DNA of 64,000 bases. Source: Casuarius casuarius. Its lineage: Eukaryota > Chordata > Aves > Casuariiformes > Casuariidae. Positions 32,740 to 43,099 of this stretch are shown in pieces. Made by a program: the position numbers and the translations under genes. Where the stretch lies: NCBI GenBank assembly GCA_003342895.1, contig PTFA01000035.1, positions 1,377,661 through 1,441,660 of the forward strand, read 5' to 3'. A model generated the notes under the pieces. It searched no databases, was not told where the DNA came from, and saw only the letters and a list, made by a program, of their open reading frames with translations. Within the stretch, counting starts at the first letter, position 1, and each line of letters begins with the position of its first letter.

Positions 32740-35700
32740 ATTTTGAAATATGGACTGTGTCATGTAAAGAATGATCATACAGATATACGTAGCTCTCTAT
32801 GTAAGAATTATACTGAGAGGGAAGAGGAACCTTTTCTTTTCTGTAGGACCTCTATATTTTATATCCAAACCTATGAGTAACTCTGCTGGGGGAAGACTCG
32901 TCCTTATGTCATTTCCTGTGACTTCTATATGGGCATCATAATAAAACTGGGAGAAAGCACCTCTAGATGCTTGACTGGAGGAATTAGCATTAGCACATTA
33001 TTATTCAATTGGGGCAGTTAGGCAGAATTAGAAAAACAGGCTCATATCCACAAAAATGTCACTCAAATTGTTGCTTAGCAGCTATGCTCATTTACTTGAT
33101 CCCACTGCTTTTTGGCAGTAGGCTTCCTACACTAGAGCTTTTCTTTTTCCTTTTGGGACTTTTGTGGCAGGCCAGTATTTTCGCCTGGCATGACAGCTTA
33201 CTACCAATCCATTATCCATCACCTTCCTGGCACGTGCAGACCTCAGGATTGAGGATTGTCTGGGATTTGGCACTCTATCCAGTGGCTGATAAACCTCATA
33301 AATTTATTCTCTTGTGGTGTAAAGTGGAAAAATATTGCATACAGCTATGTCAGCCTTAAACCGTCCTCAGCCAGGGCTGTTTTTCACTATAAAGTCCTCC
33401 AAAAAACCATAAAATAATTTAGCATCCCTTGGCTACAAAAGAAAAGGGGGAAACACGTCAGTGCTCTCAGAGATTACTGTCCCTCTGAAGATGCCAAAAA
33501 AGCTTGCATTTTGAAAATAAAGCTACTCATTCTAAAAACTTTGAAACTTTGCCTTTAAATCAGTAATGGCCTCATCCATTTCTGAGTGGACTAAACATCA
33601 AAACCAAACAGGTTTCTTTGAAGACACAAACTTTGTCACAACTTTACCATAACTTCAGAAAAGCAAGAGACTCAAAGATTGAAAGAAAAAATCCAAGAGA
33701 ACCTGGATTATAGATAGAGGTGTCACCATCTCTATCTGATGGGAATGTATATGTACTAGTTAGAAGACACTTTATACTCTGATTGATTAGTTTGCACATT
33801 AAGCTTTTTTGGATATGGAATAACAATTTCTCCATGCACAAGAGTAAAACAAAACCAAAATAAATTCCAGTAACAGAAGTAGCTCTACCTTTCAAAAAAA
33901 CATTATCCTGCTGAATTTCCATAGGCTGATGCCATCCTAAAAAGTCTCCTTGACATAATTAAAATTGTGAAAGTGTTAGTTTCCATATTTTGAAATTGTA
34001 CCTTAGCTCTTATAAACTGCCTAAACCTTACACGTGTGTGTGTATATATATTTATAAACATATCTATATATACTTACATGTAAGCACTGCCTCAACCTTA
34101 TACATACAGAAGTCAAATATTCTTTTATGTCAAATATTCTCATATTGCCAGTTTTCAATAACAAAAAAGCCTGTGAAGACTCAGTGTTTCCTGTCCATTA
34201 TTTGCTTAGATTGTTCTCAATGTGCAAGCATCTGCAGGATTAAGCACTTACTATCACAGCTAGGTTAACCAAAGTGAAATTACTTTTTTCTCTTCCTAGG
34301 AAGTTGCAGCATTTTATTACCAATTATTGTATAATGTAATATATCACTCTTCTACATCTGACCTTCAATCAGTTTAGTTTAAAGATGATTGTTTATCACT
34401 TTGCCTTGTTTCTTTTCCCAGTAAAATCAGTATTACTTTGACATTGATTTTGATAAGACTAAAATTTTAAGAGTCCCTTCCTGTAATATATCTCACATTA
34501 TTTTCCCTTAAAAATTAGCACATTTTATTGATTTGGATGATTGTATTTGGAGAAAATAATATAAAATAGTTGATTTCAATGTGAGATAACTCCAGGTTAG
34601 TCACCTACTATGATTAAAATGGCTATCAATAACCCAACACTAATGCATCTGTCAAGATGGCAATTAAAAGACTATCCTCTCTGACTCAGTCAAAATTGCA
34701 CTGATGTTAGCGGAAGTTTTGGAGAACTGGAAAACAGGAAAGTCAACACTCAGGTGCCCCTGCGATCCCAAACGTGTGTACTTATCTAAAGCTGCATCTG
34801 ATCTACATGTCATTGGACATTTGCAACTCTTCTCAAATCCTGATACTGCTGAGATGAATCTAACACCCAGATGACATTTCTCTATGCATCTGTCCTCTGT
34901 TTTGCTCTGAAAGCACGCTCGCAAGTGAGACCTGCATAAAAACAGCTTGGGATGAAACTAAATGTAGGACAGACTTCATTTCTTATTTTACTCAACAATT
35001 CAGGTTTTTAGTCACTCACCCATCCTTTACTGTCCCTGTTCTCCCCAAGTTGAAACAACCATTCAGTGATGAGGGAGAAGACAGACACACAGACACAAAC
35101 ACACACATCAAAATATGAGAAATTGACTCTTTAGTCCCATGACCATGACACTGAATGAGGATCTGGAAAAAGAGAGATTTAGGCCACCAGTTCAGTTAGC
35201 ATTTATTTCTACAAAACTCAGTAGTTCCTGTCTGAGAGACTGAGAAATATTCCTCCCAGATGGCCCACTATCCCTTCCATTTCTCGGGATATGGAAGAGG
35301 TAACTTCAAGCCCTTATTATACATCAGACAGAGCATAAATTGAAACCGGATCTCTTCTCATTCTAGTAAATATCTCCACCACTGAACTTCCTTGAAAACA
35401 AATCTATCCACTTAAGTGTATAGTACCAAAGAAGTGTAATAGATTAGCATTTCCCCCAAAGTCAACAGCTACATGCCAAAGTAACTGAGGAGCAGGAGAC
35501 TGGCTGTTTGCAGAGATCTCACATTACGTCCCGTTTAGACTACACCCATTCAGCTTGCTGGCTTCTATAGACGTCACTCTGAGGCACTTACTTTTACAAG
35601 CAAATTAGAAGGGGGAGAAAAACGTGTGAAAATTTATCACTAACACCTAAGTTCTTTAAGCAACCTTCTAAAAATAAGAAAGGAGGTTCGCCAAATGGTC

Positions 35701-36000
35701 GCGAACTGAACCACTAAATTCTAGTATTTTAGCAGTTGTATTACGTCTGATTTGCTAAGGATGATATAAGCTCCACAGCAAAAATTTATTCCTAACTCCA
35801 CCTAGAGATGCTCCACCATGAAGAATTACTAGAAGTCTCTTCAACCAGGATGCCAGTTTCTATCAGAACAATAAAAACATAATAAAAATCTTTTTTTAAC
35901 AATTTTGTGCCCAAAATAAATGCTACACAGTAGTGGATAAAGGCCATGTTAAAACACTGACAGGTTTCTAAGGGAGAAGATACTCCGTTACGAAGTGTTC
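32740..36000. other. AT-rich DNA without recognisable genes
   Basis: Includes the TG/TA tract near 34050 and a short CA-rich patch near 35085. The 116-codon + frame at 33009-33359 has a hydrophobic run but no exon boundaries or family features. Confidence 0.55.
34031..34077. repeat. TG/TA-rich low-complexity tract
   Basis: A short (GT)n stretch passes directly into TATATATA and interrupted TATA motifs; a compound dinucleotide repeat with interruptions. Confidence 0.85.
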
Positions 36001-36013
36001 TGCTTCTCCCCTT

Positions 36014-36041
36014 GAGCAATTAGATGAGTATCTAATTGCTC
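36014..36041. promoter_or_regulatory. 12-bp perfect stem-loop with homeodomain-type cores
   Basis: GAGCAATTAGAT (36014-36025) and its exact complement ATCTAATTGCTC (36030-36041) are separated by a four-base loop, GAGT. Each arm carries CAATTA/TAATTG, the core of many homeodomain binding sites, so two sites face each other. Directly downstream CTTCATTT occurs twice. The structure is certain from the sequence. Whether it works as a protein-binding pair or as a structured RNA is inference. No T-run follows that would suggest a Pol III end. Confidence 0.55.
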
Positions 36042-37100
36042 TTCATTTCTTCATTTCTCTGACATTCTGCAGAGGGAATTCATCTATCAAAATCTGGATG
36101 TGAGTGAATCGCCCTTACCATCAGCATAGCTCTGGCTGTTCTGGAATGCTGCAGCATGCTCACGCTCAGGAATGTGCAGCATGATTTCTTTCCTCCTAAA
36201 GATGCCTAAAACAGGTATCTAAAGTAGGTGAGATAAAAGTGCCCCCCTCTCTCCTATGACTGTAGACTAATGTGATTAATTCAAATGCAGGTGTAGACAT
36301 AGTTGAGGTTCAAAGTTATACGAAATGAGCCCCAATCTGCTAAGGCCCATCTGATTAACTTCTACTCACTAGATGTTTGAATTTATATTGAATTGATACA
36401 TTTTGAAATCTGAGTTATCTATAAATGTTGTAAACATATAAGATTTCATCATACGGTAGCTTTTGTTTGACTCCCTTACACCCTTGCAATTATAGAGCCT
36501 GTGAAGTTCTTTTTGGCTATCCTAATGTGAGTTCTTCTGCCAGTCTCTTTATATATATCTTGTATGCTATGACTCAGGACAGGTCATGGAGCATGACTGG
36601 TTTCGCGTATTTTTAGAACAAAACCATTTTTATGGCAAAGGTAAAAAATTACCCAATACCAGCAGACTTAAGGAAGAACTTTCACCACAAAATACAAATC
36701 AGCCTGCCAGTCCTAGTTCTGAGACTTCCTGGAGAAACCAAAGGGGAAATAAACATCAGGAGGATCGATCATTTGACTGGAATTAAGAGAAAGGTGGCAA
36801 ATTCACGTCTAAGTAAATACACAACCACTTTACCCATAAAAATCATTCCAGTGGCTGCCAAACATCCTGGCATAAAAGAAGGGAAATTTTAAGTAGAACT
36901 AAAAGAGACACTGCATAAAAAAGAAAAAGAAATCAGGAAAGGGATATCTTAATGCAGCAAGCTTAGACTGTCTGGCACCACATGTTCAAATGTTATGGCT
37001 GGTTCAGCCACTCCAAATCTTCACCAGTCAATGGGAATAAACTGAATGTCGTGAATGCAGCTGTGAATAGATCTTGCAGAATAAGAACTAAAAGAAAAAA

Positions 37101-37265
37101 GAAAAGAAAAGAGAAGAAAAGAAAAGAGAAGAAAAGAAAAGAAAAGAAAAGAGAAGAAAAGAAAAGAGAAGAGAAGAGAAGAGAAGAGAAGAGAAGAGAA
37201 GAGAAGAAAAGAAAAGAAAAGAAAAGAAAAGAAAAGAAAAGAAAAGAAAAGAAAAGAAAAGAAAA
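37101..37265 (+). repeat. Perfect-length pentanucleotide array (GAAAA/GAGAA)33
   Basis: Thirty-three 5-base units run without a single insertion or deletion. Every unit is either GAAAA (A) or GAGAA (G). In order they read AAGAAGAAAAGAAG, then further G units to make a block of eight consecutive G units (37166-37205), then twelve A units (37206-37265). An imperfect A/G lead-in occupies 37090-37100. The whole tract is purine on this strand, and none of the three + frames contains a stop, which creates an artefactual Lys/Glu/Arg-rich open frame at 36982-37290. Such polypurine tracts can adopt triplex structures and mutate quickly in length. Confidence 0.97.
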
Positions 37266-38620
37266 ATTCTGTGTTATAAGGTTTGCATGAACATCAGTAA
37301 TCCAATGGCAGCTTTAGTAACAATAATTGTTTGCCCTTTGCCCCGTCTAGAATTTTTATCATTATACCGACTCCTGTCCTTGTTCCCAGAAGTGTCTGCA
37401 TTTCAAAGCTGTCGTATTTCTATGAAGTAAAGTGCTCTGGATGAAATGACTATAGAAAGTAAAATATTGTCATCATCACCATTACAGAACCCACCAATCA
37501 GAACAAGTTCGGCATGTGAAATGATTATAAGAAGGACTATAAAGGTGAGAAAATCATGTAATAACTGAAAGTGAAAAAGCAATGAAGGAATCCTACTGTA
37601 TGTGGGGCAAGACCAAGAGAAAATCACAAGTAATATAATTCACAGAAGTTAATAGATTAGCATTTATCACAGGAATAATTGCATGGCCTCATGGTAAAAC
37701 AATAGGCTAATATAATAAATTTCACTTTTTATTTTCCTTTCATATGCAAATAAATTTCATGTCAACTCCTTTCACCCTTTCTTTCACACATTAGCAGCTA
37801 CGCTGTTTGGGAGAAAACTTTGGAAGACTCAAAAAGAATCTGAGCAATCATGCACAATATTATGGGGAAAAAATACACCCATGACTCAAATTAGAACATC
37901 AAAATGTACTAAGACAGACAAGTATGCAGCACTGAGACAGTCACTAAAGACAGGAGACAAACATACTCAAACCATTACTCTAATATCCATTTTCGAAAGC
38001 ACCATGCATGTGTTCAGGAAGTCAGTGGTAGAGCTGCACATGGAATTTAGAAGCACTGCAGAAGGGAAAAAGACTGTAAGCGTGTTCTTCTCTCCATAAC
38101 TGTATACAGATTTACATTTACCGATTTGTTCTTTGACTATAAAGCAGCCATATTGCAAGCCATATCACTTCACTTGTTAGGTATGTTTACTATGTCCTGA
38201 TAAATTCCACAGTCTGGAATAAACTGTTTCATTAAGATTATTGTTCTGTGACTTGAGGCTTTGATGCAGGGTTTTGACTGATACGTAAGCATACCAATAG
38301 GGTATACAAATGTGTATCCTGTTTTTCTTCTTTTTTTGTACACTCAAAATATTTGCTGAGCCTGCCTGTCTTGCTGATTAGATTCAAATCAAATTCTCAT
38401 CTTCACACCATACAAACAAAAGCAAGTGTCATTTTTACTGTGATATGCCAGTATGTTTCAGAAACATCCTGGCCCTTGCAGGGCACAGAAACCAACAGAA
38501 ATAATGAGCTAGAGTTACATTCCCGAGGCAAGTCATACTTGCCTGTTGTTTAGTATGTGCTTCACTGATGACCTACTGGCCCTACTGGTGCATTGTAGCC
38601 TAAAGACTTTCTTGGCATGG

Positions 38621-38685
38621 ATTTAGGATGACCACGACTTGCTCGTGATTTTGCCAACAGTGAGTAATATAAGGTCATCCTAAAT
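38621..38685. repeat. 13-bp perfect inverted repeat, 39-base loop
   Basis: ATTTAGGATGACC (38621-38633) pairs exactly with GGTCATCCTAAAT (38673-38685). The loop contains a further small inverted pair, ACGA (38634-38637) and TCGT (38643-38646). The arms resemble a terminal inverted repeat, but the 65-base span is far shorter than typical miniature transposons and no clear target duplication flanks it. A palindromic regulatory site or stem-loop is an equal alternative. Confidence 0.6.
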
Positions 38686-38689
38686 GAGC

Positions 38690-41570
38690 ACTAATAAAAA
38701 CTTTATATCACCCCATACTTTCATGAATTCTTTATCTAACACATAACATACTGGAGAAGTAATTTCAAAATGCTTTAGTGATTTTTAAAATAAATTGTCC
38801 AGATCCTCTAGATAATCTGAGAAGTGTTTTATGAAAGCCAGGGCTAGGAAAGTAAAATGGTGCTATTACACGTTTGTGCCTCTTTAGTCCTAGGATGGTG
38901 GGTGCAACCCTGGCTTGTGCCAGCTGCTAACATTTGTTCCAATGGCTGAAAACAAGCCAGGATCAGCTTTCATGCCAGTGGATGGGAAACTGCTGTCAAA
39001 GGAACTTTTATAGTAGCCCTTTGCATAGTGGGATCCTATAAACATCAAGAACTGCCTTTGGAGCCTGAATGAACTTGGTGAAATGCTGCCTCCACTGGGG
39101 TTTTTGCCACAGATATCACTGGAGGCAGGATTTTTAACTGTGTTAAGACTGTTTTGCTTCAGAGGATATAATGCCTGTCCAGGGTTTGTGAAGGTCTAGC
39201 AGGAATGCCAGGTGGGAAACCCCCCATGTTTTTAGTGTGCTGAGGGATCTTTGTTGCTTCAAAGAGCTGTGCCATTTCTGGAGCTTTTATTCTCTGCCAA
39301 CAGCTAACACTGCTTAAGTAAATGGTAGACACTGGCTGCAGTTCTTCGGAGCAAGATGACTTCTATTTTTGAAGAAATGCTGGAACACAACCTTCTGGCC
39401 TTAAAGAGGAGAGCAAAAGTAGTGTTTGGTACTATCAGACTGTGGGAAAAACTGAATTTTGTATATTTTCTCTTGCATTTAGGACAGCAGTCTGAAAGAG
39501 AGTTCGCCAGAAAGCAAATATTTTGAAGTAATTTGTCTTTTCCCTTATGGAACTGTAAGATATTAAATGAATGGGAGAATTCAAAACAGAATGTTTAAAA
39601 AAAGTCCATCTATAAGCCCTGCAATGTAGGGAAACACTTTTTGTTCAGCATGAATATTACAGTAAGAAAATATTAAAAAATAATGTGCTAAACTTTGTTC
39701 TCATATAACTCAGTGTAAATCAGGAATATCTAAAAAATACCAGTCGAGTTGTCCTTAATTTATACCCACTCAGCCACGAAGAAAAACCGGGCAAGCTACT
39801 TTAACATATGTCTACATATTATTATGATAAGGCTATGAACATACCAAATATTAAAATTCCTCCTTGCCACATGGTCACTTTAAGTACAGCAAAGATATTG
39901 GAAAGCAACAAGAAACAACAATAGTGAACTCCTTGGGCTGCTGACCTCATGAAATTATGAGATAGGCCAGGAACAGAGCTTTGTAATTAGCAACCTGTGT
40001 GTGTCATTCTTTTCTTTAAAAATCTCAGTAATCATCTTACGTTTATTCCCTTATCTTTCCAAAAGTCAGAATCTATAGTATTATAAAGAAATGGTCTTTT
40101 TAGAAACAATATATCAATAGTTGACCTCCCTCTTTAATGGAAATTCATCGCTTCACACATTGCTCATCTGTCTGATGCAACATATTGACCAGTGTTCACT
40201 CACTGCCACTGTTACAAATCATTCCTCCTCATCAGGTAATACAAACACTCATCTTTTCAGCTTGCTGGTACGATGCATCTTTCCCATGTATCACATAATT
40301 GTGTCCATAAACCTATCCCTGAAAAGGGCACTACTCCATCATTCTGCAGGCCTTGATTTAGCTGATCAATGCCTGCTGAAAGACTGAGTACTACACTTTT
40401 CAATTAAAATTCATTTACTCATTCTGGCAGGCATATGATTTTTGATATGACTTTAGGCATATGATTCCATTAATAACCCTAACATATTTTGGGATGCATG
40501 TTCTCTAAAAGCCAGATATTATTTTTAGGTGCATTTATTTTGCCCATAACCTTCACATAAACTGTGGTATTAACCACCCACAGCAAGAATGATTAGTCAG
40601 TCTCCAGTGATGACACTGGGTTAATTACCCAAAGACTATAAGCAACCTGGGTAACTAAATCCCACTTTCGGTTTGAAATAGTCTACTTCATTTCTGTATG
40701 CTGGTGCCAGACCTCTGTGTAAATTCAATCTTCACTCATACAGTGGGGTTTACACTGCTTTTATAAGACAGGTAATATTTGATTTTATCTTGCATAATGA
40801 CCTGTATTACAATGGCTCACAAGAATGATTACTAACTTCCACTGGCGATGCAGGATAAGAGCACCACCTTCCCACTTTCCGGCAGCCATCTGAAAATTCA
40901 GAGTCTTTATGAAGTCCTAGAGCCACTGCTGGACACCTCAGCTCTGCATGGTAATATGACCTCACTGCTCAGTACAGGCTGTTCTGCACCAGAAGTGCTG
41001 CCCTATACATAGAGAATTTGTAGCAGCTTCAAGAAGCACAAATCTCTCACAGTTATCAGGAAGTCCCACCATCAAATTGTTGTTGAAATATCATCCATAG
41101 CCCTGAAGAACACGCCTCTGCGTAAATTCTCAGCCATAAGTAAATGTAGCTCAACCAAAGGATCTATAACCTGCCTCTTGGCTGAAGCAGAAGTCAGGAA
41201 CGTGTATCTCAAAAAATACCTCATATCAAGGTTATCTGGAAAATGATGCTTTTCTGAACAGGCAAACACAGAAAGCACTGATGAGTTTTCCCATGCTATA
41301 CTGTGATCCAGTTCCTTAAGTGGTTAAAGACTCTAGATCTTTGCACAACTTTGCGCCACCTACCACTAAACCTGTGCAATTCTTAAGCTGGAGCTCATGC
41401 AGACAGACTGTCATGGGGATGTGCGTGAACATTTAATCACAGACTTGCCTAACATAGTCACAGTGGGATGGGTGTATGCCCTACTATGTGCGCATAGGCA
41501 GAGTATTTTAAGTCTGTAAAGAAGTTGTTCCACTATTCACTAGTTATCATAAATACAAATGACATTAGTG
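38690..41570. other. AT-rich DNA without recognisable genes
   Basis: The part 38870-39330 is less AT-rich and may be an old dispersed element, but no family is recognised. GGCATATGATT is repeated at about 40431 and 40456. Confidence 0.5.
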
Positions 41571-41574
41571 GTAG

Positions 41575-41592
41575 TAGTGACATATGTCACTA
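41575..41592. promoter_or_regulatory. 18-bp perfect palindrome TAGTGACATATGTCACTA
   Basis: The 18 bases equal their own reverse complement. With GTAG on the left (41571-41574) and CTAC on the right (41595-41598) the symmetry extends to 22-base arms interrupted by two bases. Inside are two inverted TGACA half-sites around a CATATG E-box. TGACA is the known core of TALE homeodomain proteins (MEIS/TGIF). The palindrome is directly visible; its regulatory role is inferred. Confidence 0.5.
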
Positions 41593-42096
41593 GACTACTT
41601 GGTAAAAACTGAAATTTAAACACTCTTCGATGTGCTATGCATGATGATAAGCCAAATAACTCTTAAAAGCAGGCAGCTAGAAAATGACTGAAATAAATAT
41701 AAAAAATTACTACAGCCCATTTCATTTATTTGGCCAACTTGGTGAAAGAAACATTACATCTATTTTCTTTAGAGGGATGATTTTTAACATGAGAATATGG
41801 GTTGATGAAGAATTACAGCACTAAAAGAATACAATATATTCTAGTATGGTCAAGATGAAGAAGTTAAATGGTGATTCATTTCTACTTTGTTACGACGAAC
41901 ATTAAGATCACCTCTCTACAGATCCATAAAATAACTCATTTCATCTCATGTCAGTAATACTGAATTATTTAAATAATGTAATAATATATCAGAAGTTTCA
42001 AGGATCCATTTCATCCAAAACCCTGATTTGGTTGATGAAATCACCAAGGGAAAGTGTGGAAATTTCTTATGAACCACTCAGTGTTACATAAGAGTA

Positions 42097-42305
42097 TAAC
42101 ATAAGAACAGTTGTTCTGAGTCACACCAAATGCCCATCTAGTGCGGTATTCTATTTCCAACCACTGGCTGATACATAAGAATAGTGTGAATATATGAAAA
42201 CACTTGGTTGGCATCTCCTCCTAACTTCTCAGAAATTTTCCTGAGCAAGATGTTGTGCCTTTTTGCTTATTACCTCTTGACAGACTTTTCATCCATAAAG
42301 ACTAC
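42097..42305 (+). repeat. Old sauropsid interspersed repeat, copy 1
   Basis: The block begins ATAAGAACAG, continues GAGTCACACCAAATGCCCAT and CTAGTGCGGTATTCT, and ends in a CATCCATAAAGACTACTTCT-like stretch. From memory this follows the layout of a widely dispersed reptile and bird repeat whose core is roughly AAGAAC, GGTCAGACCAAAGGTCCAT, CTAGCCCAGTATCCTGT. It is strongly diverged. A second copy in the same orientation lies about 350 bases downstream. The family name cannot be assigned without a library search; a CR1-related 3' tail is a possibility. Confidence 0.6.
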
Positions 42306-42414
42306 TTCTTTATAGAATAAAGGTACAGAAACATTTTCAGACTTCAAGCTAAATTCACAACTAAGCTACTGAAGCAAATATCTCAGTTAACTTTGTAATA
42401 TTTCTTTACAAATT

Positions 42415-42439
42415 ATTTAATTTAATTTAATTTAATTTA
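42415..42439. repeat. (ATTTA)5 tandem repeat
   Basis: Five exact ATTTA pentamers between the two old repeat copies. If transcribed on the + strand it would give five AUUUA pentamers, but no transcript is evident here. Confidence 0.95.
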
Positions 42440-42655
42440 TCTTAAATTGATCAATAAAACCCCCACAGTTTTACTTCGGAAAATCATACAGTATATGTTA
42501 TTAATCATGTTATTGTTATTTGTACAGGGCATCACCCAAGAGTTAACAAAGGTCAGTGCTCCACTATGCTATTACGAAAACATATGGAAAGTCCCTGAAC
42601 TAATGAGCTTACTGTAATGGAATACAACTCATGGTTGACAAAATAGGCAGAAAAT

Positions 42656-42880
42656 ACTTATAAGAACACAGGAGAGTCAAACCAAAGGTCTGTCTAGCCC
42701 AATATTCTGTTTCTGACAGTGATCAAAAGTGGAAGTCCGTGGAAGAGCATAGGAACAAAACAAGTATATATAATGCTTCCACCCAAGTATTTCTCCAGTC
42801 TCCAGATCTTAATCCTTCAGTCCCAAGTCAGGGACTTCAAGGGTTCTCTGTTCTTGCAAACTCTGATGACTGGACAAAAA
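42656..42880 (+). repeat. Old sauropsid interspersed repeat, copy 2
   Basis: This copy starts ATAAGAACACAGGAGAGTCA, followed by ACCAAAGGTCTGTCTAGCCC and AATATTCTGTTTCTGACAGT. That is closer to the remembered family core than copy 1. The downstream part (GAACAAAACAAG, then TCTCCAGTCTCCAG) also follows the same family layout. It overlaps a 60-residue open frame (42739-42921) that is therefore best read as repeat-derived and not as a gene. Confidence 0.65.
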
Positions 42881-43036
42881 GGACAAAGATAAATTCAAAC
42901 TACAATTTTTCAAATCTCTAAACTTAAATTTAGTCTCATTAATAATTATATTGATTCTCAAAAGTATTTTAATATTCTTCATCAAAGCACTTGGAAAGCA
43001 TCAAGAAAGAGTTATTTGTTTTCATCATGGCTTTTG

Positions 43037-43088
43037 ATTTTAATTTGATATCTTGATATCAATTTGTGTTGAAATTTCAAATTAAAAT
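43037..43088. repeat. AT-rich nested inverted repeats
   Basis: The outer arms ATTTTAATTTG (43037-43047) and CAAATTAAAAT (43078-43088) are exact complements. Between and overlapping them lies TTGATATC-TT-GATATCAA (43045-43062), plus a GAAATTTC palindrome (43071-43078). A cruciform-capable AT-rich patch; nothing indicates a coding role. Confidence 0.65.
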
Positions 43089-43099
43089 ATTTGGACTAG

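Noticed and set aside
36982..37290. A Lys/Glu/Arg-rich protein
   Set aside because: The frame is produced by the GAAAA/GAGAA array, which is stop-free in all three frames on this strand.
42739..42921. A 60-codon open frame as a gene
   Set aside because: It lies largely within the second copy of the old dispersed repeat.
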